Below are positions 1-6,167 of a stretch of DNA of 6,426 nt, piece by piece. The notes under the pieces are model-generated. The model saw only the letters and a program-made list of their open reading frames with translations, was not told the DNA's origin and did no database searches. The translations under genes and the position numbers were made by a program. Numbering within the stretch: position 1 is the first letter of the stretch; each line of letters begins with the position of its first letter. This DNA comes from Christensenella sp. UBA7868 (GTDB lineage Bacteria; Bacillota; Clostridia; Christensenellales; UBA1242): assembly GCA_002501285.1 (NCBI GenBank), contig DLSG01000033.1, positions 1 through 6,426 of the forward strand, in the 5' to 3' direction.

Positions 1-27
1 AAAATTATTTTTAATTAAATTTTAATA

Positions 28-963
28 TTAATTTTCATTAAAAGAATTTTGATTTAAAAAATCTTTTATAAGTTTTAGCGCTTTATTTATTGTTGTAACT
101 TCAAAGATTTCTTTCAAAAAAGGTTTAAAATTATTAACTTTTCTTAAATAAAACGCCAAATGTTTTTTCATGTTGTTAATAACTATGTGCTCCGAATAAA
201 CTTCTCTCATTTTTTCGTAATGAAATTTAATATTTTCAAACAAATTTTTATCATAAGACCTTTCTAAAATTTCAGAAAAGACATAAGGGTTTCCTATCGC
301 ACTTCTTCCAACCATAACATAATCTACGCCTGTTTGTTTCATTAAATTATAACTATTTTTATCACAAACATCACCATTTCCACAAACGGGAATTTTTACG
401 CTATCTTTAACAGTTTTGATAATATCCAAATTGGCTTTTCCTGAATATTTTTGTTCAGTAGTTCTTGCATGAATAGTTATTAAACTTGCACCACTTTCCT
501 CACACATTTTAGCAAATTCTTTTGCACAAATATGGTCATTATCAAAACCCGACCTAAACTTAACAGAGATTGGCTTTGTTGTACTTTTTTTACAACTCTC
601 TATTATTTTGCTTGCTAAAACAATATCTTTAAGAAGATATGACCCTTCTTTATTTTTTATAATTTTAGGTGCTGGACAGCCCATATTTAGGTCTATCATG
701 TCGAATTCGTTAAATTTATCAGTTTTCAAAACATTTTCAAAAATTTTAGGATCATTCCCAAAAAGTTGAACAGATTTTGGTTTCATAAGGCCGTTTGTAA
801 TTAACATTTTATCTGTTTTTTCACTTCCATAAAATAGTGCTTTTGCACTAATCATTTCACTAACCGTAAGACTCGCACCATATTTTTCACACAAACATCT
901 AAACGCTAGGTCACTATAACCCGCCATAGGCGCTAAAATTAAATCATTTTCTAAATTAATCAT
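28..963 (-). CDS. dus: tRNA-dihydrouridine synthase, DusB/NifR3-like
   Basis: Flavoenzyme that reduces specific uridines of tRNA to dihydrouridine, using FMN and NADPH in the cytoplasm. The 311-aa length is close to the family's usual 310-330. Visible motifs, in order: the FMN-binding APMAGYSD (residues 11-18), EM at 36-37, QLFG at 66-69, the signature DLNMGCPAPK (91-100) with catalytic Cys96, KFRSG (135-139), IHART (164-168), GNGD (195-198) and the phosphate-binding MVGRSAIGNPYVF (217-229). Together these fit a TIM barrel followed by a C-terminal helical tRNA-binding domain (from about 240). GNPYVF and CPAPK favour the DusB/NifR3 branch over DusA or DusC, but the branch call is less sure than the family. 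The ATG is well placed against family N-termini, yet no Shine-Dalgarno precedes it: the 104 bases upstream contain no G on the coding strand. The TAA lies 27 bases from the window edge and no terminator hairpin is visible there, so transcription may continue into a further gene. Confidence 0.96.
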   Translation of the reverse strand: MINLENDLILAPMAGYSDLAFRCLCEKYGASLTVSEMISAKALFYGSEKTDKMLITNGLMKPKSVQLFGNDPKIFENVLKTDKFNEFDMIDLNMGCPAPKIIKNKEGSYLLKDIVLASKIIESCKKSTTKPISVKFRSGFDNDHICAKEFAKMCEESGASLITIHARTTEQKYSGKANLDIIKTVKDSVKIPVCGNGDVCDKNSYNLMKQTGVDYVMVGRSAIGNPYVFSEILERSYDKNLFENIKFHYEKMREVYSEHIVINNMKKHLAFYLRKVNNFKPFLKEIFEVTTINKALKLIKDFLNQNSFNEN

Positions 964-969
964 GATAAA

Positions 970-998
970 AATATATAATTTTTTTTGTGTTTTGTAAA
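970..998 (-). promoter_or_regulatory. candidate SigA-type promoter of dus, placed for a leaderless mRNA
   Basis: On the minus strand TTTACA (993-998; 5 of 6 to TTGACA) is followed after exactly 17 bases by TATATT (970-975; 5 of 6 to TATAAT). Only six bases (TTTATC) separate the -10 box from the ATG at 961-963, so the expected start of transcription falls at or next to the A of the start codon. In such AT-rich DNA chance matches are common, so the promoter itself is moderate evidence; the absence of any ribosome binding site is certain. Confidence 0.45.
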
Positions 999-1130
999 TA
1001 GAATTTAATATTTTTAAATTTTTTGTTTAAAATTTAATGTTTTTTAATTAATTTTTTAAAAATTTTTCTTTTTTTTTATGTTTTTTTTGTATTCATTTAT
1101 TAATTTATTTCTATTTTTTTGTTTTTTAAA

Positions 1131-1213
1131 TCAGGTTTTAAAATATTTTAGCAATATTGGCAAAGGATATGTTTCATCTATTTTTAATTTTAATTTATCT
1201 TCAATATTTTTTT
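1131..1213 (-). other. coding-like tail in the +1 frame after the flippase stop (possible frameshift)
   Basis: The flippase frame ends AAG CGA AAA AAA TAT TGA. Read one base forward after the A7 run (1207-1213), the frame stays open for 25 codons to a TGA at 1131-1133 and encodes a tail ending KIDETYPLPILLKYFKT. The segment 1131-1180 is clearly richer in G and C than the rest of the gap, and base composition drops to almost pure A/T right after the 1131 stop, as at a true gene end. No ATG, GTG or TTG opens this frame after its preceding stop, so it is not an independent gene by usual rules. It may be the real C-terminus of the flippase cut off by a one-base change in the A7 run (551 aa instead of 528), a decayed remnant, or chance. 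Confidence 0.35.
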
Positions 1214-2787
1214 CGCTTAAAAAAGTTCAAGATTTTGGTGTTGTTTAATTCTTTTGCATTAAAGCCTTTAAGCAATATTACACACAAAATGTAAAGAACA
1301 AAACTTAACGTGCAGCACAACAAAATCAAAAGTCTGTTTAAAGACGATAGCAAGAAGATTTTAAATAAAATAATACAACTTGTCATTACAATCACTCCAA
1401 AGAGCGGTACAAATAAAATTTCGTAAAAAGTAAATCTAATTTTTATTTTCGTTTTTAGTTTTGCAAAGTTTAATACCGATGCTAACGCAAAAGTTAATAC
1501 ATCACTAATAACTAAACCATAAATATTTATAGAACTTTCACTTACTAAAACAATTGTTAAAATAATTTTTAAAATAACAGAAAGTAATAATACATAAAAA
1601 CTATAATAACTTTCGTTGAGTGCTTGAAGAATTGTTGTCAAAATCTGATTTAAAGCAATATAAATTATTGAAAAACTACTAATTTTTAGCATTATACTTA
1701 CTACAAGTAATTGGTCGAAATATTTAGAACTTAAATTCCCATAAAGAAAATAACAAATTTCTTTACTTAAAAAGAAAAACAACACAGCACATGGGATAGT
1801 AAAATACCAAACAATTTTTATTCCAAGTTTACTTTTAAAATTTATGTCTTTATCATTTCTTAACGCAAAACTTGAACTTATTGACGGCATCAAACTAATT
1901 CCAAGCGAAATAGCAACAACACTTGGAAGATTTATTAAACTTGCCGTAACACCACTATCTAAACCATAAAGCATAGTTGAAATTTCACTGCTAAATCCAC
2001 AAGAAGATAAAAGTTTTATTATAATTAAACTATCAACAACGCCCGAAAGTGGAAGAATAATTGAAGTTATTGTAATTGGAAACGCTTCCTTAATTATAAT
2101 TTTATAGGCCAATTTTTTTGAGTAAATTTCACCCGAATTTAAACTAAAATCTATCTTAATCTTTTTTGATTTATAAACAATTAAAAGATATAAAAATGCA
2201 GTAATATTGCTTAAAAAAATGCCAAAAAACGCACCAAAAACGCCAAAAATCACTCCAAATTTTAAGAATAAATAGGCAAAAAATAGACCAAAAACCAGTT
2301 TAAAAAGTTGTTCCAAAACCTGACTTATTGCAGAATATTTCATCACTTCAAAGCCTTGAAAATAACCCCGATAGCACGACACGATTGAATTAATTAAAAT
2401 TGTTGGAGCCGAAATTAAATAACAAATATAAAGTGCACTATTCCCCTGAATTTTTGATACAATAGTACTTAATCCCGCAATTAAAAGCGAAAATAATACC
2501 CCTAATAAAATCATTATTTTTAATGAATTATTAAATATTTTTTTAATATTTTGATAATTTCCGCCCGAATATTCTCTTGATATTATTTTGGAAATTGCAA
2601 CGGGTATCCCACTTGTTGAAGCCACCAAACAAAGTGCAAAAATAGGATAAACCAGTTGATACATTCCTATCCCTTCTAGACCAAGCAAACTTGTTAGTGG
2701 AATACGAAAAATAGCACCCAAAATTTTGCAAATTATAGATGCTATTCCTAATATTATTGCCCCATAAACAAACGATTTCTTTTTCAC
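1201..2787 (-). CDS. spoVB: SpoVB/YabM-family polysaccharide or lipid-precursor flippase (MOP superfamily)
   Basis: Polytopic membrane protein of the MurJ/SpoVB/Wzx part of the MOP exporter superfamily, which moves lipid-linked cell-envelope precursors across the cytoplasmic membrane; the substrate cannot be read from the sequence. The 528 aa hold about 14 hydrophobic segments, the family number. Family hallmarks are FRIPLTSLLGLEGIGMYQLVYP (split here as FRIPLTSLLG 27-36 and EGIGMYQLVYP 38-48), GIPVAISKIISREY (60-73), the RGYFQG...MKYSAISQVLEQ stretch (140-160) and LPSVVAISLGISLMPSISSSFA around 287-308. Directly downstream of spoVT, it matches yabM of B. subtilis in position, so the symbol is family-level and strict SpoVB orthology is not claimed. 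The start is GTG: no ATG, GTG or TTG lies further upstream before the in-frame stop, and the N-terminus MKKKSFVYGA fits the family. There is no Shine-Dalgarno: no G occurs in the 45 bases upstream. The stop is TGA; see the separate entry on the coding-like tail after it. Confidence 0.93.
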   Translation of the reverse strand: MKKKSFVYGAIILGIASIICKILGAIFRIPLTSLLGLEGIGMYQLVYPIFALCLVASTSGIPVAISKIISREYSGGNYQNIKKIFNNSLKIMILLGVLFSLLIAGLSTIVSKIQGNSALYICYLISAPTILINSIVSCYRGYFQGFEVMKYSAISQVLEQLFKLVFGLFFAYLFLKFGVIFGVFGAFFGIFLSNITAFLYLLIVYKSKKIKIDFSLNSGEIYSKKLAYKIIIKEAFPITITSIILPLSGVVDSLIIIKLLSSCGFSSEISTMLYGLDSGVTASLINLPSVVAISLGISLMPSISSSFALRNDKDINFKSKLGIKIVWYFTIPCAVLFFFLSKEICYFLYGNLSSKYFDQLLVVSIMLKISSFSIIYIALNQILTTILQALNESYYSFYVLLLSVILKIILTIVLVSESSINIYGLVISDVLTFALASVLNFAKLKTKIKIRFTFYEILFVPLFGVIVMTSCIILFKIFLLSSLNRLLILLCCTLSFVLYILCVILLKGFNAKELNNTKILNFFKRKKY

Positions 2788-2842
2788 AATTTTAGTTTGT
2801 GTAAAAGTAAATAGATTATTAAAATTTAATAACTTAATTTAT

Positions 2843-2864
2843 ACAAATTAAAATTTTAATTTGT
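2843..2864. repeat. 22-bp perfect palindrome upstream of the flippase gene
   Basis: The half-site ACAAATTAAAA (2843-2853) is followed with no spacer by its exact reverse complement (2854-2864). It sits 56 bases before the GTG of the flippase gene in the spoVT-flippase gap. No U-tract follows on either strand, so it is not an intrinsic terminator; it could be an operator for a dimeric DNA-binding protein. In DNA this AT-rich, palindromes of this length arise by chance at an appreciable rate, so function is uncertain. Confidence 0.4.
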
Positions 2865-2924
2865 TATATTTTTAAAATTAGTTTAAAATTGTTAAAAATT
2901 TTTTACTCAAATTTTATAATTTTC

Positions 2925-2944
2925 GATTTTTAAATTTAAAAATC
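2925..2944. repeat. 20-bp perfect palindrome between spoVT and the flippase gene
   Basis: GATTTTTAAA (2925-2934) is followed directly by its reverse complement (2935-2944). Its centre lies 81 bp from that of the second palindrome at 2843-2864. As RNA it would fold only weakly and no U-tract follows, so it does not look like a terminator of spoVT. The rest of the 267-base gap is almost pure A/T; no gene, RNA gene or convincing promoter is visible in it. Confidence 0.35.
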
Positions 2945-3054
2945 ATTTAAATAATTTATATTATAATTATATATCTCTCTATTTTTTAAGATTTTTTAGT
3001 ATTTTTATATATTTTTTATATGTTTTTAATATTAAATTTTAAAAATCAAATAAT

Positions 3055-3600
3055 TTATCCAATTTGAAGAGAAATAAAATTTGCAAAAGTTTGCAAAATT
3101 TTTATTTCATTGTTGCTGATAACAGAATTTGAAATAATGCCAATTGCCCCATAAGTGTCACCTTGTGATAATATTGGTACTAGTGCTAAAGACGAATGCA
3201 TAATCTGTTCGTCTTTAAACAAATTTATAATATTAGCGCCTTCTACTGTATTTAACATTACAGGTTTGCGATTTTCAATCAAGCGTTCTAAATCAAGAGT
3301 GATAAATTTATGTAAATAATTTTTTTTAAAGTTACTCGACCCTTCCACACTTATAATAGAATCTTTATCACACACAAAGCAATCTAACTCTAAAACATCA
3401 AAAACGCTTTTTACCGCATCGCTAGCAACATCTTCAAGTTCTAAAACAGGTGAATATTTTTTTAAAACAAGTTCGCCGTTTTCGCCCGAAAAAATTTCGA
3501 GAGGTGTACCTTCCCTAATTTTATGAGTTCGTCTAATTTCTTTTGGAATTACTATTCTTCCAAGTTCGTCAATTCTTCTAACTATTCCTGTTGCTTTCAT
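3055..3600 (-). CDS. spoVT: SpoVT, stage V sporulation transcription factor (AbrB-like + GAF)
   Basis: DNA-binding regulator of late forespore gene expression. In B. subtilis SpoVT is made under sigma G and tunes the sigma-G regulon and later germination; the same role is inferred here. The protein is 181 aa (B. subtilis about 178). Residues 1-50 are a SpoVT-AbrB swapped-hairpin domain with the near-diagnostic MKATGIVRRIDELGRIVIPK, then EIRRT and LEIF...GELVLKKYSP. Residues about 55-178 form a GAF-like domain (CFVCDKD at 74-80, VPILSQGDTYGAIGIIS at 141-157), which in SpoVT is thought to sense an unknown ligand. The ATG at 3598-3600 is chosen because homologues begin exactly at MKATG and GGAGA lies five bases upstream; a TTG four codons earlier would put the ribosome binding site inside the gene. 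A sigma-G-like promoter lies just upstream. No terminator is visible before the flippase gene, so the two may be co-transcribed despite the 267-base gap. Confidence 0.96.
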   Translation of the reverse strand: MKATGIVRRIDELGRIVIPKEIRRTHKIREGTPLEIFSGENGELVLKKYSPVLELEDVASDAVKSVFDVLELDCFVCDKDSIISVEGSSNFKKNYLHKFITLDLERLIENRKPVMLNTVEGANIINLFKDEQIMHSSLALVPILSQGDTYGAIGIISNSVISNNEIKILQTFANFISLQIG

Positions 3601-3605
3601 TCTTC

Positions 3606-3610
3606 TCTCC
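3606..3610 (-). promoter_or_regulatory. ribosome binding site that fixes the spoVT start
   Basis: GGAGA on the minus strand ends five bases before the ATG at 3598-3600. It overlaps the upstream TTG (3610-3612), which excludes that TTG as the real start. Confidence 0.85.
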
Positions 3611-3619
3611 AATTTATTT

Positions 3620-3650
3620 TAGTATAAGAAAAGAACGCTTTTATATTCAA
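3620..3650 (-). promoter_or_regulatory. candidate spoVT promoter, sigma-G-like
   Basis: On the minus strand TTGAATA (3644-3650) is followed 17 bases later by TATACTA (3620-3626). TGAATA fits the sigma F/G -35 pattern (GHATR) and TATACTA differs by one base from the sigma-G -10 form CATACTA. The same bases can be read as a SigA promoter, TTGAAT-N18-TATACT. Transcription would start near 3613, leaving a short leader that contains the GGAGA. spoVT is sigma-G-dependent in B. subtilis, which supports but does not prove the sporulation reading. Confidence 0.5.
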
Positions 3651-3742
3651 TATTTTATTAAAATTTAGATTTTAATTTTAAATGTTAAAAATTTTTCAAA
3701 ATTAAAAGATATTTTTTTATCAAGTTCAAATTTTAAATAATT

Positions 3743-3772
3743 AAAAAAAGCATTGCAAAATCAATGCTTTTT
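3743..3772 (-). terminator. intrinsic terminator of the lipoprotein gene
   Basis: On the minus strand the arm AAAAAGCATTG (3762-3772) pairs perfectly over 11 bp with CAATGCTTTTT (3745-3755) around a six-base loop. It runs into a tract of seven U (3743-3749). It starts 11 bases after the TAA of the lipoprotein gene and separates that gene from spoVT. Confidence 0.9.
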
Positions 3773-3783
3773 AAAATTAATCT

Positions 3784-5148
3784 TTATTCTTCTGTTTTAA
3801 TGTGTTTATCTAAAAGTTTACCAACAAGTTCTGTTGTTTTATCTTTTAAATTTAATCTGTTTAAATAATAGCCTTCAACAGAATCGTCACCAGTATATTT
3901 TACATAATAGTAAACATAATTATTATCAAAATCAAAATTTTGTTTCATTTCGGTGTCTAAATTAGAATCGCTACTTAAAAGTACTTCGCTTTGTTTGTTA
4001 AAGATATTAACTTTTACAAGATTTCCATTAGAATCTTTTCCAAAAACATTTTCATTTGAAATTCCAAGAATTGTAAAACTTCCGTCATATAGTTCAATCA
4101 ATTCTGTTTCTGGATTTTTAATACCAGTAATTAAAAGCAATTTGTTGTTATTTGTTGTAATAACACCGCTTTCAAAGCCAGCACCCAAATCATAAATATA
4201 TTGGTTATCAGAATAACTTACAATTGTATATTGTTTTTCACTTTCCAAATTCAAGTTGTCAAGTTTTAAACTATAAATATATTCGTTAGTAACTAAACTA
4301 TTTGTTCTTGAATAATAAATTTTGTCTTCAGTTATTTTCTTAATTGAAAAAGTGTTATAGTTATCTCTAAAAATTACTTCTTCTTCGTTTGTTTTAAGGT
4401 TTAATTTACATAAAACATTTCCTGCTACGCTGTTTTCACCTTCTACAAAACTTCTTGTAAAATAAGCATACCCATTTGAACTTGAAACGCCAAAACTTGA
4501 AACGCTTTCAGCAACTTTTGTTGCATTTTCAACTTTTAAGTTTGAAACTCTTACATTATACAAATTATTGTCATTTGTATAGCAAACATAAACTTTTCCG
4601 TCTGAATAACTAAATTGAATTTGATCTAAACTTGACGCATTAATAGCGTTTGCAACTTTATTAACTTTTCCGCCATTAAGATTAACAACAAACACATCAG
4701 TTAAATCAAAACGGATTTTACCAGTATTATCTTTTTCTGTGTTTGGAGTTGTAAAGAACAAACTTTCACCAAAAATGTGTAAACTTGTATATTCAAAACC
4801 AGCGATTTTTGGAACTAATAACTCAACATTTTTTAAAGTTTTTGTTTCAGTTTTATCTTCATTTACTTTTACATCATACATCAATTCGCCATTTTCAAGT
4901 TTTGCCCTATAAATTGCGCCATTATCACTAGCACCATAATTATTGTCATTTCCAGAAAGTTTTGCATTTGAGACATATCCATTAACAAAATATAGATAAT
5001 CACCTTTTCTAACGGTTAAACTTCCATTGCCAGTAACCAAATCGGTTTTTGCTGGGCCATCTTTTAAAACTATTTCTCCGCACCCGCCAAGAGCAAGAAG
5101 TGAAAGAAACATTACACAGCATATTATTACACTAAAAAATTTTTTCAT
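3784..5148 (-). CDS. secreted lipoprotein, probable beta-propeller, function unknown
   Basis: Exported lipoprotein of 454 aa. Residues 1-22 are a lipoprotein signal peptide (MKKF, a hydrophobic core, then the lipobox LGGC), giving lipidation at Cys23 and anchoring on the outer face of the membrane. The mature part has no catalytic motif that I recognise. It repeats short beta-strand units of the type D/N-x-hydrophobic-Y-Y/F followed by a turn and a hydrophobic K-L pattern: DYLYFV (50-55), SLFFT (129-133), KVYVCY (185-190), YAYFT (227-231), KIYYS (276-280) and YVYYYV (411-416), with strands such as IYRAKL, VLCKLNL, IYSLKL and LNRLNL after some of them. This resembles the blade pattern of propeller proteins in the DUF5050/TolB-like range. 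ATG with GGAGA (5153-5157) four bases upstream is a good start. It has its own promoter and terminator, so it appears monocistronic. It lies just upstream of spoVT, where several Firmicutes carry a PrsA-type foldase; this protein is not a foldase by sequence. Confidence 0.85.
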   Translation of the reverse strand: MKKFFSVIICCVMFLSLLALGGCGEIVLKDGPAKTDLVTGNGSLTVRKGDYLYFVNGYVSNAKLSGNDNNYGASDNGAIYRAKLENGELMYDVKVNEDKTETKTLKNVELLVPKIAGFEYTSLHIFGESLFFTTPNTEKDNTGKIRFDLTDVFVVNLNGGKVNKVANAINASSLDQIQFSYSDGKVYVCYTNDNNLYNVRVSNLKVENATKVAESVSSFGVSSSNGYAYFTRSFVEGENSVAGNVLCKLNLKTNEEEVIFRDNYNTFSIKKITEDKIYYSRTNSLVTNEYIYSLKLDNLNLESEKQYTIVSYSDNQYIYDLGAGFESGVITTNNNKLLLITGIKNPETELIELYDGSFTILGISNENVFGKDSNGNLVKVNIFNKQSEVLLSSDSNLDTEMKQNFDFDNNYVYYYVKYTGDDSVEGYYLNRLNLKDKTTELVGKLLDKHIKTEE

Positions 5149-5182
5149 TTTATCTCCAATTAAATTTCATCATTACTAATAA

Positions 5183-5211
5183 ATTTTAACAAAATAAAAA
5201 AAAATAGTCAA
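5183..5211 (-). promoter_or_regulatory. candidate SigA-type promoter of the lipoprotein gene
   Basis: On the minus strand TTGACT (5206-5211; 5 of 6) is followed after exactly 17 bases by TAAAAT (5183-5188; 5 of 6). Transcription would start near 5176-5177, giving a leader of about 28 bases with the GGAGA site. The -35 box lies inside the descending arm of the upstream gene's terminator and the spacer holds that terminator's U-tract. Confidence 0.6.
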
Positions 5212-5238
5212 TAATTTTAAACTATTATTAACTATTTT
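5192..5238 (-). terminator. intrinsic terminator of the 307-aa gene
   Basis: Minus-strand arms 5224-5238 and 5201-5215 form a 15-bp stem around an eight-base loop, with 14 Watson-Crick pairs and one G-U pair (5209 with 5230). Two more A-U pairs can extend its base. A U-tract of nine, then A, then UUU follows at 5192-5204. It starts six bases after the TAA at 5244. On the other strand the wobble would be an A-C mismatch and the U-run is weaker, so it acts mainly on minus-strand transcripts. Confidence 0.88.
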
Positions 5239-5243
5239 TTGTT

Positions 5244-6167
5244 TTATTCTAACACAACTTCAACTTGACTTCCATTTAAAGCATCTTGATACATTAAATA
5301 ATAGCCATATCCTTGTGGATTTTCTGGGCTTAACGGAAGCCATTGATAAAATTTTGAATATTCGTCATCTGGTTTTACGCTGTATTCGCCTGGAATGCCA
5401 TAAACAATATATTTTATCTCACTATTTTCATAAATAACGCCAAAAATATAAAAATTTTCACCGCTTGAATTTACTTTAACAAATTTTGAATTTGGAATTA
5501 TATCTTCAAGTGCTTTTTCTTCATCATAATTATTTAATAGTTCATTAATTTGTTCTTCAACCGATGCCAAAAATTCACTTTTATCAGATTTTTCTTGGCT
5601 TTTATTTTCTTCTTCAAGTTCTTCCGAAAACATATTCATGCTTTTTTCTACAATGCTATCAATTTCTTCATCGGTTTCATAATCTTCTAAATTATTTTCT
5701 TTATCGCTAAAAGTTTTAATTGAAAAGTCTTCATCATCAAAACTTTTTATATTTACATAATCATTTTGAGATGTTTTTTCTTCTCTTTTGACTTCATTTT
5801 GTTTTTCAATTTCTTCTTTTTTACTTCCATCAAAATCATAAATAAAAGAATTTTGCCAAACTTTATTTGTTTCGTTGCTACCCCAAATTAATATATCCGA
5901 CATATTTCCTTCAATTTTAACCACCACCGCACTAATTTTTTGGTTTAAATCTAAAGCTTTATCAATTATGTAATTTTCGCCGTTTGACAGTTCTACTTTA
6001 AAAAGTTCGTCACCGCATTTAAGACCTAATAAAAATTTCCCAAGAGTTTTTGAAAAATTGTAAGTTTTTAGGCCTACAAGTGTTTTAGTGGTGGTTGTTT
6101 CTAAATTTAAAATTCCTTTTAAATTTAAGTCTTTACCTGCTGATGTTAAAATAATATTTTTAATCAT
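5244..6167 (-). CDS. conserved-looking cytoplasmic protein of unknown function with acidic linker
   Basis: 307 aa, not recognised as a named family. It has no signal peptide and no membrane segment. Three parts are visible. Residues 1-113 are hydrophobic and beta-rich (MIKNIILTSAGK, GKFLLGLKCGDELFKVEL, AVVVKIEG, DILIWGSN). Residues about 114-220 are low-complexity and very rich in Glu, Asp, Lys, Ser and Asn, with a helix/coiled-coil-like end (SVEEQINELLNNY, 202-214). Residues about 222-307 form a compact aromatic domain: IIPNSKFVKV, FYIFGVIYEN, IKYIVYGIPGEY, FYQWLPLSPENPQGYGYYLMYQDA. From memory, similar C-terminal segments (YGIPG...WLPL...GYGYY/W-MYQDA) recur in uncharacterised Clostridia proteins; this is recollection, not a search. 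The ATG is preceded by AGGAGA (6172-6177) four bases upstream. The gene ends in a strong terminator and appears monocistronic. A binding or scaffold role is possible but not shown. Confidence 0.8.
   Translation of the reverse strand: MIKNIILTSAGKDLNLKGILNLETTTTKTLVGLKTYNFSKTLGKFLLGLKCGDELFKVELSNGENYIIDKALDLNQKISAVVVKIEGNMSDILIWGSNETNKVWQNSFIYDFDGSKKEEIEKQNEVKREEKTSQNDYVNIKSFDDEDFSIKTFSDKENNLEDYETDEEIDSIVEKSMNMFSEELEEENKSQEKSDKSEFLASVEEQINELLNNYDEEKALEDIIPNSKFVKVNSSGENFYIFGVIYENSEIKYIVYGIPGEYSVKPDDEYSKFYQWLPLSPENPQGYGYYLMYQDALNGSQVEVVLE

Noticed and set aside
1..27. Terminator after dus
   Set aside because: The 27 bases to the window edge contain no stem-loop with a U-tract.
1131..1203. TGA read as Trp (alternative genetic code) to explain the open tail after the flippase
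   Set aside because: The four Trp residues in the clear genes are encoded by TGG and no gene has an internal TGA. A recoded AT-rich genome would favour TGA.
2543..2731. 62-codon open frame on the minus strand inside the flippase gene
   Set aside because: It overlaps a well-supported membrane protein in another frame and has no separate support.
2818..2846. TTGTAT-N17-TTTAAT as flippase promoter
   Set aside because: The -35 matches only three of six bases and the -10 lacks its key second-position A; this is expected by chance in such DNA.
3601..3612. Upstream TTG start for spoVT (185 aa)
   Set aside because: Homologues start at MKATG, and the TTG overlaps the GGAGA ribosome binding site of the ATG.
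3953..4195. 80-codon open frame on the plus strand
   Set aside because: It lies wholly antisense inside the lipoprotein gene, has low-complexity Leu/Ser composition and no homologue-like motif; it is a shadow of the real gene.
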